NCBI RefSeq assembly: GCF_019457885.1
Contig: NZ_JAHZST010000014.1
Span: forward strand, 90,884-154,883
From: Shewanella nanhaiensis
GTDB lineage: Bacteria > Pseudomonadota > Gammaproteobacteria > Enterobacterales > Shewanellaceae
Direction of reading: 5' to 3'
DNA: 64,000 bases
The first letter of the stretch is position 1. Each line of letters opens with the position of its first letter. The position numbers and the translations under genes were made by a program. The notes beneath the pieces were generated by a model that saw only the letters and a program-made list of their open reading frames with translations, was not told the origin of the DNA and did not search any database. Of this stretch, positions 9,291 to 18,163 are shown one piece after another.

Positions 9291-9887
9291 ATGAGACTGT
9301 ATAAATACCGTGGTTTTGAGAACCTAGAATTCGCACTGGATATATTTATTAACCAGCGTCTGTTTGCGGCAGATTTTAAGTCTCTTAACGATCCTATGGA
9401 GGGGCGTTATATCTACTCCAAAGGGATGTTGTCTAAAGAGGAGATATCAAGGATCCGTGGACGAAAGTCTGAGTTTAAAATTCTCTCCTTGAGCGAAACC
9501 GCTGTCAATATGTTGATGTGGTCCTATTACAGTGAGGGTCATAAAGGATTTGCTGTGGGTGTTGAAGTCTTAGAGGAAGGTGTCTCTATTGAGCCTGTTA
9601 CTTATGTGGACGATCTTAAACTGAATAAAGAGGAGGGCGATATCGCAAAAGCCATACTCACGAAAAAGCTGAAATTGTGGTCCCATGAGAGAGAACATCG
9701 AGTCTTTGCTCAAGGTTCGCCCTTTGTTGCTGTAAAAGTAAAGGAGCTGGTATTTGGTATTAACACCGAACCAAGACAGAGTGAGTTACTCACAGCTATT
9801 GCGAAAAAGTTTTGCCCTGGAATTACTGTTCGTCACTTAGCGCGTACAGACATTGAAACAGGTGAGTTGGATGAATATGAGATATAA
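9291..9887 (+). CDS. DUF2971 family protein
   Basis: A 198-aa DUF2971 protein with MRLYKYRGFENLEFALDIF at the N-terminus, FKSLNDPMEGRY, ILSLSETAVNMLMWSYYSEGHKGFAVGVEV, then PVTYVDD and a C-terminal EHRVFA region. These are the family's hallmark blocks. AAGGAG precedes the ATG at 9291, so the ATG at 9267 is not used. Biochemical function is unknown. DUF2971 genes are often found in accessory and defence loci. It lies 45 bases after the M15 gene and 12 bases before a membrane-protein gene. A second, broken DUF2971 gene sits at 50.1-51.1 kb. Confidence 0.85.
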   Translation: MRLYKYRGFENLEFALDIFINQRLFAADFKSLNDPMEGRYIYSKGMLSKEEISRIRGRKSEFKILSLSETAVNMLMWSYYSEGHKGFAVGVEVLEEGVSIEPVTYVDDLKLNKEEGDIAKAILTKKLKLWSHEREHRVFAQGSPFVAVKVKELVFGINTEPRQSELLTAIAKKFCPGITVRHLARTDIETGELDEYEI

Positions 9888-9899
9888 CAACAGTAATGG

Positions 9900-10544
9900 A
9901 TGAGTGTAATGAGTATTGAAAAAAAGGAAGCAAAGAGAGAAACAAAGTACAGCCGTCTATGGGGAGTCCTTGTGGTGCTAGTCATCTCATTTGTGGCTTG
10001 GAAGGTTCAGCCTATCAGTTTGGAGATAAACGATCCCGTTGAAAAAGCGGCATCACTCTTAGGCACATTGATCTTCTTATCACTGTTTGTTGAAAGAGCC
10101 ATAGAGGTGTTTCTCTCTGCTTGGAGAAGTGCTGGTGCCGATGAGCTGGACAGAGAGATCGGGATAAGGACAAATGCACTTGAGAAATATCTTCAATCAC
10201 AACCCGATGAGGTTGCAGCTGAAGAGTCTGCCCAATACAAGAGTTTATCGACAAGTCTTGAGGAGATAGAGAAAGAGAGAGCCGAATACAGAGCCGGTTC
10301 ACGGTTTATCTCACAGTGGTTAGGTCTTGGAATGGGGATGATGATCGCCTTTATTGGGGTCAGGATCATAGGCACGATTGTTAATGTAGAGCAGGCAAAT
10401 CTTGAAGGATATCAAGCTGCGCTCTTCTTGATTATCGATATTATCTTTACTGGCGCCGTTTTAGCTGGTGGCTCAGATTCTATCAATAAGATAATGAAGG
10501 TCTATAACAGTGTGATGGCGAAGACGATTAAGCAGGCGAGCTAA
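9900..10544 (+). CDS. Membrane protein with central coiled coil, unknown function
   Basis: A 214-aa protein with two N-terminal hydrophobic segments (about residues 20-38 and 50-72), a charged helical middle rich in Glu and Arg (about 80-135, probably a coiled coil), and two more hydrophobic segments (about 138-160 and 172-195). I do not recognise the family. It is the third gene of the M15-DUF2971 unit with a 12-base gap and is followed by a strong terminator. The arrangement suggests a membrane component working with its two neighbours, which is inference. Confidence 0.75.
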   Translation: MSVMSIEKKEAKRETKYSRLWGVLVVLVISFVAWKVQPISLEINDPVEKAASLLGTLIFLSLFVERAIEVFLSAWRSAGADELDREIGIRTNALEKYLQSQPDEVAAEESAQYKSLSTSLEEIEKERAEYRAGSRFISQWLGLGMGMMIAFIGVRIIGTIVNVEQANLEGYQAALFLIIDIIFTGAVLAGGSDSINKIMKVYNSVMAKTIKQAS

Positions 10545-10566
10545 TATCAATCAGTATTGAGTGTTA

Positions 10567-10595
10567 AAAAATAGCTCCACTAAGGAGCTATTTTT
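10567..10595. terminator. Bidirectional intrinsic terminator
   Basis: A 12-bp perfect stem (10567-10578 with 10584-10595), A-rich on the left and T-rich on the right. It lies between convergent genes and can serve both strands. Confidence 0.9.
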
Positions 10596-10628
10596 ATGTT
10601 GCCGTATACTACTGTATAAAGCTTGGTA

Positions 10629-11285
10629 TTAGATCACTGTGAGCACATCTTGCATCGCTAAGCGGGATTTTGGCAGTGCGGCATTGTAATCCTCTTCTGA
10701 GTGATGGTAGCCAGCAGCGAGGGCGACTTCACACACAAATCCATCTAACTCAGTTTTAAATATCTCACCAATCAGCTCACTGTCAACGCCCTCCATTGGG
10801 GTTGAATCAATGCCCAAACGAGCCAATACATGCATGGTGTTGCCCAGTGCTAAATAGGTCTGGGACTTTGTCCATGCAGCGTTGTTACCGTTAGCGTCAG
10901 TATTTAGCTCGGCAAAAGCATAACCGCCAAATGCTTGCTCTCGATCTTGTGGTTTCGTACGTCCATCCTCAATCCCTTTATCGACCACATTTGCATAATC
11001 ATCACGAGTATAACTTGGGTTATGGGCAAACAGTATGATGTGAGAGGCAGCTTTAATATGAGGTTGATTAAACTGATATTTATTAGCAAACGTTTCATGC
11101 ATTCGCTGTTTGGCCTCATCACTCTCAATCACGATGAACTTCCATGGCTGAGAGTTGATGGATGAGGCAGATAGGCGCATCGCCTCATAAATAATCTCTA
11201 GATCGCTCTGAGATATACGCTTTGAAGCATCATACTTTTTTGCTGTGTGGCGCTGGTTAAGGTCTTTAATAATAGGGTGAGTCAT
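10629..11285 (-). CDS. NAD(P)H-dependent nitroreductase (NfsB-like)
   Basis: An FMN nitroreductase-family protein of about 218 aa: RHTAKKYDASKRIS at the N-terminus, MRLSASSINSQPWKFIVIES as the FMN-binding block, and ARLGIDSTPMEGVDSELIGEIF near the C-terminus, as in NfsB and related dihydropteridine reductases. It should reduce nitroaromatics or quinones with NAD(P)H. The ATG at 11285 follows a GGA-containing spacer; the ATG at 11297 is an alternative. The gene lies downstream of the ABM monooxygenase gene on the same strand, 77 bases from the longer start, in a run of quinone-related genes. Confidence 0.9.
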   Translation of the reverse strand: MTHPIIKDLNQRHTAKKYDASKRISQSDLEIIYEAMRLSASSINSQPWKFIVIESDEAKQRMHETFANKYQFNQPHIKAASHIILFAHNPSYTRDDYANVVDKGIEDGRTKPQDREQAFGGYAFAELNTDANGNNAAWTKSQTYLALGNTMHVLARLGIDSTPMEGVDSELIGEIFKTELDGFVCEVALAAGYHHSEEDYNAALPKSRLAMQDVLTVI

Positions 11286-11374
11286 AACTATTTCCATTCA
11301 TTTATCGTTTCTATGATGAGTCATCGATTCGACAGCTCTTCCATACTTCATTGTTTGCACTGTTGTCTGTTGAT

Positions 11375-11665
11375 TTAAGCTATCTGAGTCATCTCACTGA
11401 GGGTAAACTGCTCAACACTATCTTGTGTTTCAGTGATATAGGCCTCTATATGCGCACTGCTCATATGCTGTTGCCACAACTCTCTTGACGTCCAGTTTTC
11501 ATAGAACGAAAAATGAGCAGGGTTTTCATTATCTTGATGAAGGTCGTAATTGACGCAACCAGGTTCAGCACGTGTTGGTTCAATGAGCTTAAGGAGTGCA
11601 GCCTTCACCTGTTTAACCTTGTCAGTTTTTGCGATGATGTTTGCCTGAATGGTTAAGTTTGTCAT
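11375..11665 (-). CDS. ABM-domain putative quinol monooxygenase (YgiN-like)
   Basis: A 96-aa single antibiotic-biosynthesis-monooxygenase domain: LTIQANIIAKTDKVKQVKAALL, ARTEPGC-type turn as TRAEPGCVNYDLHQDNENP, and FSFYENWTSRELWQQHMSSAHI. This matches small dimeric YgiN-like quinol monooxygenases. It likely forms an operon with the nitroreductase, both acting on quinones or aromatics. No cofactor-binding motif is expected in this family. Confidence 0.88.
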   Translation of the reverse strand: MTNLTIQANIIAKTDKVKQVKAALLKLIEPTRAEPGCVNYDLHQDNENPAHFSFYENWTSRELWQQHMSSAHIEAYITETQDSVEQFTLSEMTQIA

Positions 11666-11797
11666 TGTTTCATCCTCAATAATGGGTGAGAGCGCACACT
11701 CTTTGTCGTCGATGCAGAGAGTTTAGAGTTAATGTGATTAATTAAAAACAGGCTAATAAAAGAATCTTTATCAAAATAATATTGATAATAATCGAGA

Positions 11798-12700
11798 CTA
11801 CTTCTCCCAATAAGGGGTTTCGCCGAAATGCTCACTTAAAAAATCGATTAACATGCGGACCTTCTTGGGGAGGTAACGGTTTTGTGGGTATACCGCATAA
11901 GCGTTCATTTGAGCTAGTTGGTGATCAGGCATCACAGATTGAAGTGTCCCACTAGCAAGTTCTTGCCAAACGATAAAGCGAGGTAGAAAGGCGATCCCAT
12001 GACCTGAAACCGCCATGGCTTTTAAAAAGTCTCCGTTGTTGGCGATACAGTGACTCTCCATAGGCACGGTAAACTTTTTATTCTCTTTATTGATGAGCTC
12101 GATACCTGCGAGCGGCATTCGGGAGTAACGCAGCAGTGGGTGACTTTTTAACTGCTCAGGCGTTGAGGGACTGCCGTTAAGTGCTAAATAATCAGGACTA
12201 GCACACAAAATGTGACTGATAGGTGCGATGGCGCGAGCATGCATACTTGAGTCGGCTAAAGTACCGATTCGAATGGCAAGATCAAACCCCTCTTCGACGA
12301 GATCGATATAGCGGTCTGAAAAATCAAGATCCATCTGCAAACTAGGGTGCTGCTTTGCAAATAGCTCTAAAGCTTTGACTAAATGTACGACTCCAAATGA
12401 GAGAGGCACCGCAAGCTTTAATGCGCCATTTAAACTCTGTTGGACAGAGGAGATCTGGCAGTTAAGGTCATCGACCTCCTCTAAGATCAATTTACATTTC
12501 TGATAGTAGGCATTACCCGCCTCGGTGAGGCTAGATTTACGAGTTGTACGGTTAATGAGCTTGACGCTTAGCTGCTTCTCTATCTCAGATAGTCGCTTAC
12601 TGACTGCCGACTTAGCGAGGTTGAGCTGCTCTGCTGCTTTAGTGATCCCACCAGTCTCAACGACCTTGATAAAGATCTGCATATTTTCTAACTGACCCAT
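11798..12700 (-). CDS. LysR-family transcriptional regulator
   Basis: A 300-aa LysR regulator: N-terminal winged HTH (MQIFIKVVETGGITKAAEQL, AKSAVSKRLSEIEKQL, LINRTTRKSSLTEAG) and a C-terminal effector domain starting near residue 90. The type is close to the CrgA/DsdC-like group with the RTTR motif. It is divergent from the glutathionyl-hydroquinone reductase genes and upstream, on the same strand, of the ABM and nitroreductase genes. It is therefore a good candidate regulator of both sets, perhaps sensing quinones or another electrophile. Confidence 0.93.
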   Translation of the reverse strand: MGQLENMQIFIKVVETGGITKAAEQLNLAKSAVSKRLSEIEKQLSVKLINRTTRKSSLTEAGNAYYQKCKLILEEVDDLNCQISSVQQSLNGALKLAVPLSFGVVHLVKALELFAKQHPSLQMDLDFSDRYIDLVEEGFDLAIRIGTLADSSMHARAIAPISHILCASPDYLALNGSPSTPEQLKSHPLLRYSRMPLAGIELINKENKKFTVPMESHCIANNGDFLKAMAVSGHGIAFLPRFIVWQELASGTLQSVMPDHQLAQMNAYAVYPQNRYLPKKVRMLIDFLSEHFGETPYWEK

Positions 12701-12744
12701 GTGTTATCCGCTCCTACCTATAATTTCTCAGTAGACTAACAAGT

Positions 12745-12765
12745 TTGTTCTCATACTGCGAACAA
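12745..12765. promoter_or_regulatory. Inverted repeat in the LysR/ECM4 divergent promoter region
   Basis: TTGTTC (12745-12750) and GAACAA (12760-12765) flank a 9-base spacer, a T-N11-A style LysR binding site. It lies between the divergent lysR and hydroquinone reductase genes, about 35 bases before the lysR start side and just ahead of a CATAAT -10-like element at 12773. Confidence 0.5.
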
Positions 12766-12843
12766 TCTGTGCGCATAATTACTGTTTATTCATTATGGGG
12801 GAGTGGTTAATCTGCATAACAACACATTAATTAGGAGATGAGC

Positions 12844-13830
12844 ATGGGATTATTAGTAGAGGGTAAATGGCAGGACACTTGGTATGACACTCAATCTACC
12901 GGTGGCAAGTTTGAGCGTAAAGCATCGAGCTTTAGAAACTGGATAACCAAAGATGGCTCAGCGGGACCTTCTGGGATCGGCGGTTTTAAGGCGGAGGCGG
13001 ATCGATATCATCTTTATGTGTCCTTGGCCTGTCCTTGGGCTCATCGCACCATCATCTACCGCAAGTTGAAGGGGCTGGATAAGATGATCTCCATGTCAGT
13101 CGTGAATGCGTTTATGGGCGAGGAGGGATGGAGCTTTGAATCTGGTGAAGGTGTGGTACCGGATCCGATATTAGGAGCCAAGTATGCCCACCAACTCTAC
13201 ACAGAGGCGGATGCTAACTATACAGGCAGAGTGACGGTACCCATTTTATGGGACAAGCACACCCACACTATTGTCAGTAATGAGTCGGCAGAGATCATAC
13301 GTATGTTTAATTCCGCCTTTGATGAGGTTGGTGCAACGGCGCTGGACTTTGCTCCCGAGAGCCTGATCAGGGAGATAGATCAGATGAACGATTATATCTA
13401 TCCCAATATCAACAATGGTGTTTATCGAGCGGGATTTGCCACAACACAACAGGCTTATGATGATGCGGTAGATGAAGTCTTCACTGCGCTAGATACCTTA
13501 GAGAGCAGACTTGAGAGCCAAAGATACCTGATAGGTGATGAGATCACTGAAGCTGACTGGCGTCTTTTTACCACCTTAGTGCGTTTCGATCCTGTGTATG
13601 TGGGCCATTTTAAGTGCAATAAAAAGCGCATTGTCGATTACCCCAATTTGTGGGGATATTTAAGAGACCTCTATCAGCAGCCAGGCATTGCCGACACGGT
13701 CGATATCCCCTACATCAAGGCGCACTACTACGGCAGTCATGAATCGATTAATCCAACGCGAATTGTGCCAAAAGGGCCGTTAGTGGATTTCACCACTGAA
13801 CATCACAGAGAGAAACTCTCAGAAAAATAG
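12844..13830 (+). CDS. Glutathionyl-hydroquinone reductase, copy 1
   Basis: A 328-aa Xi-class GST of the YqjG/PcpF/ECM4 family, the same length as E. coli YqjG. The active-site Cys63 is in LACPWAHRT. The preceding FRNWITKDGSAGPSGIGGF and the GRVTVPILWDK block are family hallmarks. It reduces glutathionyl-hydroquinones to hydroquinone with a second glutathione. The ATG at 12844 is chosen because AGGAG lies six bases before it; the ATG at 12838 would sit on top of the ribosome binding site. It is followed after 12 bases by a paralogue. Confidence 0.92.
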   Translation: MGLLVEGKWQDTWYDTQSTGGKFERKASSFRNWITKDGSAGPSGIGGFKAEADRYHLYVSLACPWAHRTIIYRKLKGLDKMISMSVVNAFMGEEGWSFESGEGVVPDPILGAKYAHQLYTEADANYTGRVTVPILWDKHTHTIVSNESAEIIRMFNSAFDEVGATALDFAPESLIREIDQMNDYIYPNINNGVYRAGFATTQQAYDDAVDEVFTALDTLESRLESQRYLIGDEITEADWRLFTTLVRFDPVYVGHFKCNKKRIVDYPNLWGYLRDLYQQPGIADTVDIPYIKAHYYGSHESINPTRIVPKGPLVDFTTEHHREKLSEK

Positions 13831-13842
13831 GGTTGAAAAGGT

Positions 13843-14823
13843 ATGGGAAAGTTAATAGAGGGGAGGTGGTTTACCGATCCTCAAGTAGAGGCATTTGAGA
13901 AGCAGCAGTACCAAGAAAACCAAGGCCATTTTCAGCGTGGCAGTGCGAAATTTCGAAACTGGATCACAAAAGATGGCAGTGCGGGGTCGAGCGGCATTGG
14001 TGGGTTTAAAGCCGAAGCTGGACGTTACCATCTGTTTGCCGCTTTGAACTGCCCTTGGGCGCACAGGACACTTATCTATCGCAGTATAAAAGGGTTAGAG
14101 GAGGTGATCAGCTGTTCCCTAGTTAAGCCACTTAGAAGCGATCAAGGCTGGGTGTTTGATAGTTCTGGACGCTTTAGCGATGAGCTGTATCACTTAGAGA
14201 ATATGCATTCACTCTACAGTTTAGCTGCGCCAGATTATACCGGTAGGGTCACAGTGCCTGTTTTATGGGATAAGCAGCAAAAGAGCATAGTCAGCACTGA
14301 GTCTTCTGAGATTATTCGAATGTTTAATCAATCGTTTAATCAAATCACTAACAATAAGGAGGATTACTATCCAGCGTCATTAGCTGAGCAGATTGATGAG
14401 CTTAACGAGTTTATATATAGCAATCTCAACAATGGCGTCTATCAAGCGGGTTTTGCCCGTGAACAGCAAGCCTATGATGAAGCTGTTACTAAAGTCTTTA
14501 TGGCGTTAGAGACATTGGAGCAGCGGTTAGCGCAGGGTCCATATCTCTTAGGAGAGCAAGTGACCGAAGCTGATTGGCGACTGTTGCCGACGCTAGCGCG
14601 CTTCGATGTGGGTTATTACAGTGCATTTAAATGCAATATTAAGGCGATACGAGATTATCCAAATATCTCCCGTTATTTAACAAGGCTAGTTGAGTATCCT
14701 GGCGTGTCGCACACCATAGATTTGGATGTGTACCGCAAAGGTTATCACTCAAAAAGTCCATTAAGAAACCCTCACGGTATTGTACCTGTGGGGATGTCAT
14801 CGACACTTATCCAATCGGTATAA
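13843..14823 (+). CDS. Glutathionyl-hydroquinone reductase, copy 2 (tandem paralogue)
   Basis: A 326-aa paralogue of the preceding gene with the same order of motifs: FRNWITKDGSAGSSGIGGF, catalytic Cys70 in LNCPWAHRT, GRVTVPVLWDK, and EADWRLLPTLARFD. It lies 12 bases downstream and is likely co-transcribed. The two copies have diverged most in the N-terminal 35 residues and the C-terminus, which suggests different substrates or redox partners and not a recent duplication. Confidence 0.92.
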   Translation: MGKLIEGRWFTDPQVEAFEKQQYQENQGHFQRGSAKFRNWITKDGSAGSSGIGGFKAEAGRYHLFAALNCPWAHRTLIYRSIKGLEEVISCSLVKPLRSDQGWVFDSSGRFSDELYHLENMHSLYSLAAPDYTGRVTVPVLWDKQQKSIVSTESSEIIRMFNQSFNQITNNKEDYYPASLAEQIDELNEFIYSNLNNGVYQAGFAREQQAYDEAVTKVFMALETLEQRLAQGPYLLGEQVTEADWRLLPTLARFDVGYYSAFKCNIKAIRDYPNISRYLTRLVEYPGVSHTIDLDVYRKGYHSKSPLRNPHGIVPVGMSSTLIQSV

Positions 14824-14862
14824 GAATCAGCTAGAGACTAGCTAACAGATAAAGAGGCAGTT

Positions 14863-16005
14863 ATGAGAAATATCAATAATAGCGTTCAATCATCAGCAGA
14901 ATTAACTGCTTTTGTTAACAATGAGATGCGACAAGATGGTCGCTATCACCCAAATCTAGGAGGAATAACACGAAGTGGAATGGCGAATCATTTTCCTATG
15001 ACCATTATGAGCTTAGCAGCACTTGGGGGAAGTGATACTGATATCAAGCGATTTAAACGTCACTGGCCAGCATCAAGGTATAGAAGCTTGATTGAAGATC
15101 TGGGGCTAAGAGAGACCAATTCAGTCACCCTGAATAACTGGCCTGATTATTTGGGGAAAGCTGAGTTTCTTGTTGAATTTAAACGGGTCTTCTTAGAAGG
15201 GATTGAAAATCTGGGCGCAGATCGGTTTATACATCATGCACTTAATATCATGGCGGATTCACTGCCCATGGGCTTGTTTCATCCTTTAATTAAGTTAAGT
15301 TTTGCCAAAATGCAGGGCGATGATGCCTTGATAGCCGATGCATTGGCCTATTTTGCTATTCGTTATCAAGACCTTTACGGCAAGCTGAGCTCGATGAAAG
15401 CTGATGAAGCTTCGGGTATTGATGTGAGTGATGGTCAGGATGCGCTACTTACATCCTGGAGCAGAGCGGCCCGTAAAGTTCAAAGTGGAGAGGTAAAGCT
15501 ATCTACTTCAGGGGCGAGTTTACCCGTTAGCGAAGCACTATGTGGATCTCACACTGTGCATCAGCTGGCACTCAATCAAGGTTTTTTGATCACTGAAGCT
15601 AACTTTTCTTGCCAGATGGCTGAGATCTGTAAAGCAGCCGCTGCACTGTATCTTTATGAACCAGCCCTGACCACCTTGCATGCCGTCACCTCGGCTCAAG
15701 CGTTAGCGGATTTGACATTATCGCTACAAAATAGCGATCGTAAACTGGCTGTAAAGTTGTGGCAAAGGTATTGGATCTGGTTAACTGGTCTCTATCTAGA
15801 GAAAGGCGCACCTAAGCTTACCTTCTCTGGAGTTTATTCTGCAGCAGATCTGCTGCCAGACTGGAATAGTCTCGCTAGTACAGCGGTTAAGATTGATGAG
15901 GTCCATGAGATCAAGATGGTATTTTCGTGTAAGTGGCTGGCTGAAAACCTAGAAGATCATGAGATCTATCGTATTGTCGCCAGTCAGGTTTTAGCTGAAT
16001 ATTAG
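14863..16005 (+). CDS. Questin oxidase-like protein (DUF4243)
   Basis: A 380-aa protein with the DUF4243 pattern: GMANHFPMTIMSLAALGGSD near the N-terminus, RFIHHALNIMADSLPMGLFHPLIKLSFA, then DALAYFAIRY. Characterised relatives (questin oxidase, AflY) carry out oxidative ring cleavage of anthraquinones. It lies 40 bases after the second hydroquinone reductase and before a peroxiredoxin, so a role in quinone or aromatic metabolism is plausible. The true substrate is unknown. The protein is shorter than the fungal enzymes. Confidence 0.75.
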   Translation: MRNINNSVQSSAELTAFVNNEMRQDGRYHPNLGGITRSGMANHFPMTIMSLAALGGSDTDIKRFKRHWPASRYRSLIEDLGLRETNSVTLNNWPDYLGKAEFLVEFKRVFLEGIENLGADRFIHHALNIMADSLPMGLFHPLIKLSFAKMQGDDALIADALAYFAIRYQDLYGKLSSMKADEASGIDVSDGQDALLTSWSRAARKVQSGEVKLSTSGASLPVSEALCGSHTVHQLALNQGFLITEANFSCQMAEICKAAAALYLYEPALTTLHAVTSAQALADLTLSLQNSDRKLAVKLWQRYWIWLTGLYLEKGAPKLTFSGVYSAADLLPDWNSLASTAVKIDEVHEIKMVFSCKWLAENLEDHEIYRIVASQVLAEY

Positions 16006-16091
16006 AAATACAGAGCACAATGATGAAGCTAGTGAGTATCAATTTTTAAATCGAAACTTTTTTTGGCTTAAGAAAAATAAAGGAGTTAACA

Positions 16092-16622
16092 ATGACCACA
16101 AAACTTATAGCAGGAGCTTCTTTTCCCTCTATCGAGTTGCTATCAATAAACGATGAAAAAGTAACCTTAGGTAAGCCTCAAAATGGCGCGGATTGGCAGA
16201 TGGTAGTCGTGTATCGCGGTAAACATTGCCCTTTGTGCACTCGTTACCTTAATGAAGTTGAAAAACTCAAACCTGAGTTTCTTAAACTTGGCGTCGATAT
16301 CATTGCTGTTTCTGCGGATAGTTTAGAGCAGGCAAGAACTCACACTGAGCAACTCGATGTGAGTTACCCGATTGCTTATGGGCTAACGCTTGCTCAGATG
16401 CAGCAGCTTGGCTTGTATATTTCTAACCCTCGCTCGGCTCAGGAAACAGATCATCCATTTGCAGAGCCAGGTTTATTTGTAGTCAATGAACAGGGGCAGG
16501 CGCAGGTGATAGATATTTCCAATGGGCCATTTGTTCGTCCAGAATTAGGCGTGTTGCTTTCAGGACTTGGTTTTATTCGAAATCCTGAAAATAATTACCC
16601 AATCCGCGGTACTTATTCCTAG
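16092..16622 (+). CDS. Peroxiredoxin-like (AhpC/TSA redoxin) protein
   Basis: A 176-aa AhpC/TSA-fold protein. The peroxidatic motif region is VVVYRGKHCPLCTRYLNEVEKL with Cys46 and Cys49, a CPLC arrangement in place of the usual PxxxTxxC. IIAVSADSLEQART and YPIAYGLT are typical of the fold. It should reduce peroxides or act as a thiol oxidoreductase. AAAGGAG gives a strong ribosome binding site. It closes the LysR-facing gene run. Confidence 0.87.
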   Translation: MTTKLIAGASFPSIELLSINDEKVTLGKPQNGADWQMVVVYRGKHCPLCTRYLNEVEKLKPEFLKLGVDIIAVSADSLEQARTHTEQLDVSYPIAYGLTLAQMQQLGLYISNPRSAQETDHPFAEPGLFVVNEQGQAQVIDISNGPFVRPELGVLLSGLGFIRNPENNYPIRGTYS

Positions 16623-16879
16623 GCTAAAATTTTGCTTATCAAGATTGAACACCACTTTCGATCTTGATAAACATGCTAAAGGCACCAGTGACAGCGTTGC
16701 TGGTGCTCCCACAAAAATTGTTCTCTTCAATCAGTTACCCACCAAACAAAGTAAACCGTTTGCACATTAATTAGTTATTTCTTATTGATTAACCTTTGAG
16801 CTAGTAGTAGTTTTAATAGGCTATTAATCAGATGCATACGAGTGATCTAGACGAAGCCTGTCTAAAACCGAGGAAGATT

Positions 16880-18163
16880 ATGCTTTCAACTGAAACAAAG
16901 GTGTTTTCTGAAGTCACTACCCTGTTAGATTGTTACCTCTGTGTACGCAACGATACCACAGATATTTGTCAGCCATTGACCATAGAAGATCACGCCGTAC
17001 AACCCAGTGCAGAGGTGAGCCCACCTAAATGGCATCTAGGTCATACGACTTGGTTTTTTGAAGAACTCATTCTGGTTCGTTTTATGCCAGAGTATGAACG
17101 TTGGAATGAGCAATATCGTGTGTTGTTCAACTCCTACTATAAATCGGCGGGTGAACACTGGATACAGGGCGAGCGCGGTAATCTATCAAGGCCTACAGTT
17201 GATGAAGTGCAAGCGTACCGTAGTTACGTCGATCATCATATGCGCCTGTTTCTATCGAGTGAAAGCCTGCAAGATAAAGAGAGTGATGCTGAAGTGATAG
17301 CAGAAGTCGCGGAGATACTTGAGATAGGTTTACACCATGAGCAGCAACATCAAGAACTGCTCTATATGGATATTAAGTACATTCTTGGCGTGAATCCCAT
17401 TACAGTGACCTATGATGATACTCAACTACTTAAAGCGGTACCTGCAACGGGTGAGCTCTGGACAAATTTTGAAGAGGGAGTATATCAGCTAGGTCACAGT
17501 GGTAGCGACTTTGCTTATGATAATGAGTCCCCACGGCACAAAACCTATATCTATCCTTTCGCTATGGCCAACCACACTGTCTCTAATGGTGAATATCTCG
17601 AATTTATTGAAGCTCAAGGTTATCGTATCGCCAAATATTGGTTAAGTCAGGGCTGGGATTGGGTCACTGAAAACCAGATAAAACAACCTCTGTATTGGTT
17701 ACAGGAAGATGGCGTTTGGTATGAGTTCACGTTAAATGGTAAACATGCGCTTGACCTTAATGCCCCTGTCACACATATCAGTTACTTTGAAGCTGATGCT
17801 TTTGCCAGTTGGAAGGGGTGCCGTTTGCCTACAGAACAGGAATTTGAGATCTACCTGCAACAAAGTACGGCCGAGTACGGTCTTACAAAGACAGCTTGTC
17901 AGCCAAACGATACAAGTGCTGATGCGGGGCAGGTGTGGTGTTGGACCCGCAGTCAATATTCGGCTTATCCCGGCTTTAAGCCCTATCAAGGTGTGCTAGC
18001 GGAGTATAACGGTAAATTCATGTGTAATCAGTTTGTGTTAAAGGGCGGTTGTGTCGCAACGCCACTAGGGCACTACCGTCACACTTACCGCAACTTTTAC
18101 CAACCTCAACAGAGGTGGATGTTTTCTGGGATCCGATTGAGTAAGGATATTGAATGGAGATAA
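16880..18163 (+). CDS. egtB: Ergothioneine biosynthesis sulfoxide synthase EgtB
   Basis: A 427-aa protein with an N-terminal DinB-like iron-binding bundle and a C-terminal formylglycine-generating-enzyme-like domain. The iron ligands are in PPKWHLGHTTWFFEE (His52) and LHHEQQHQELLYMD (152-159). The C-terminal CRLPTEQEFE, GCVATPLGHYRHTYRNFYQPQQRWMFSGIRL is the FGE-like signature. It joins hercynine to a thiol donor with oxygen. The start at 16880 is preceded by GAGGAAGA; a longer frame starts at 16832. The stop overlaps egtD by 10 bases. No egtA, egtC or egtE is in view. Confidence 0.92.
   Translation: MLSTETKVFSEVTTLLDCYLCVRNDTTDICQPLTIEDHAVQPSAEVSPPKWHLGHTTWFFEELILVRFMPEYERWNEQYRVLFNSYYKSAGEHWIQGERGNLSRPTVDEVQAYRSYVDHHMRLFLSSESLQDKESDAEVIAEVAEILEIGLHHEQQHQELLYMDIKYILGVNPITVTYDDTQLLKAVPATGELWTNFEEGVYQLGHSGSDFAYDNESPRHKTYIYPFAMANHTVSNGEYLEFIEAQGYRIAKYWLSQGWDWVTENQIKQPLYWLQEDGVWYEFTLNGKHALDLNAPVTHISYFEADAFASWKGCRLPTEQEFEIYLQQSTAEYGLTKTACQPNDTSADAGQVWCWTRSQYSAYPGFKPYQGVLAEYNGKFMCNQFVLKGGCVATPLGHYRHTYRNFYQPQQRWMFSGIRLSKDIEWR

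Noticed and set aside
16638..16668. Terminator after the peroxiredoxin gene
   Set aside because: An 8-bp inverted repeat is present but the loop is long and no T-run follows.
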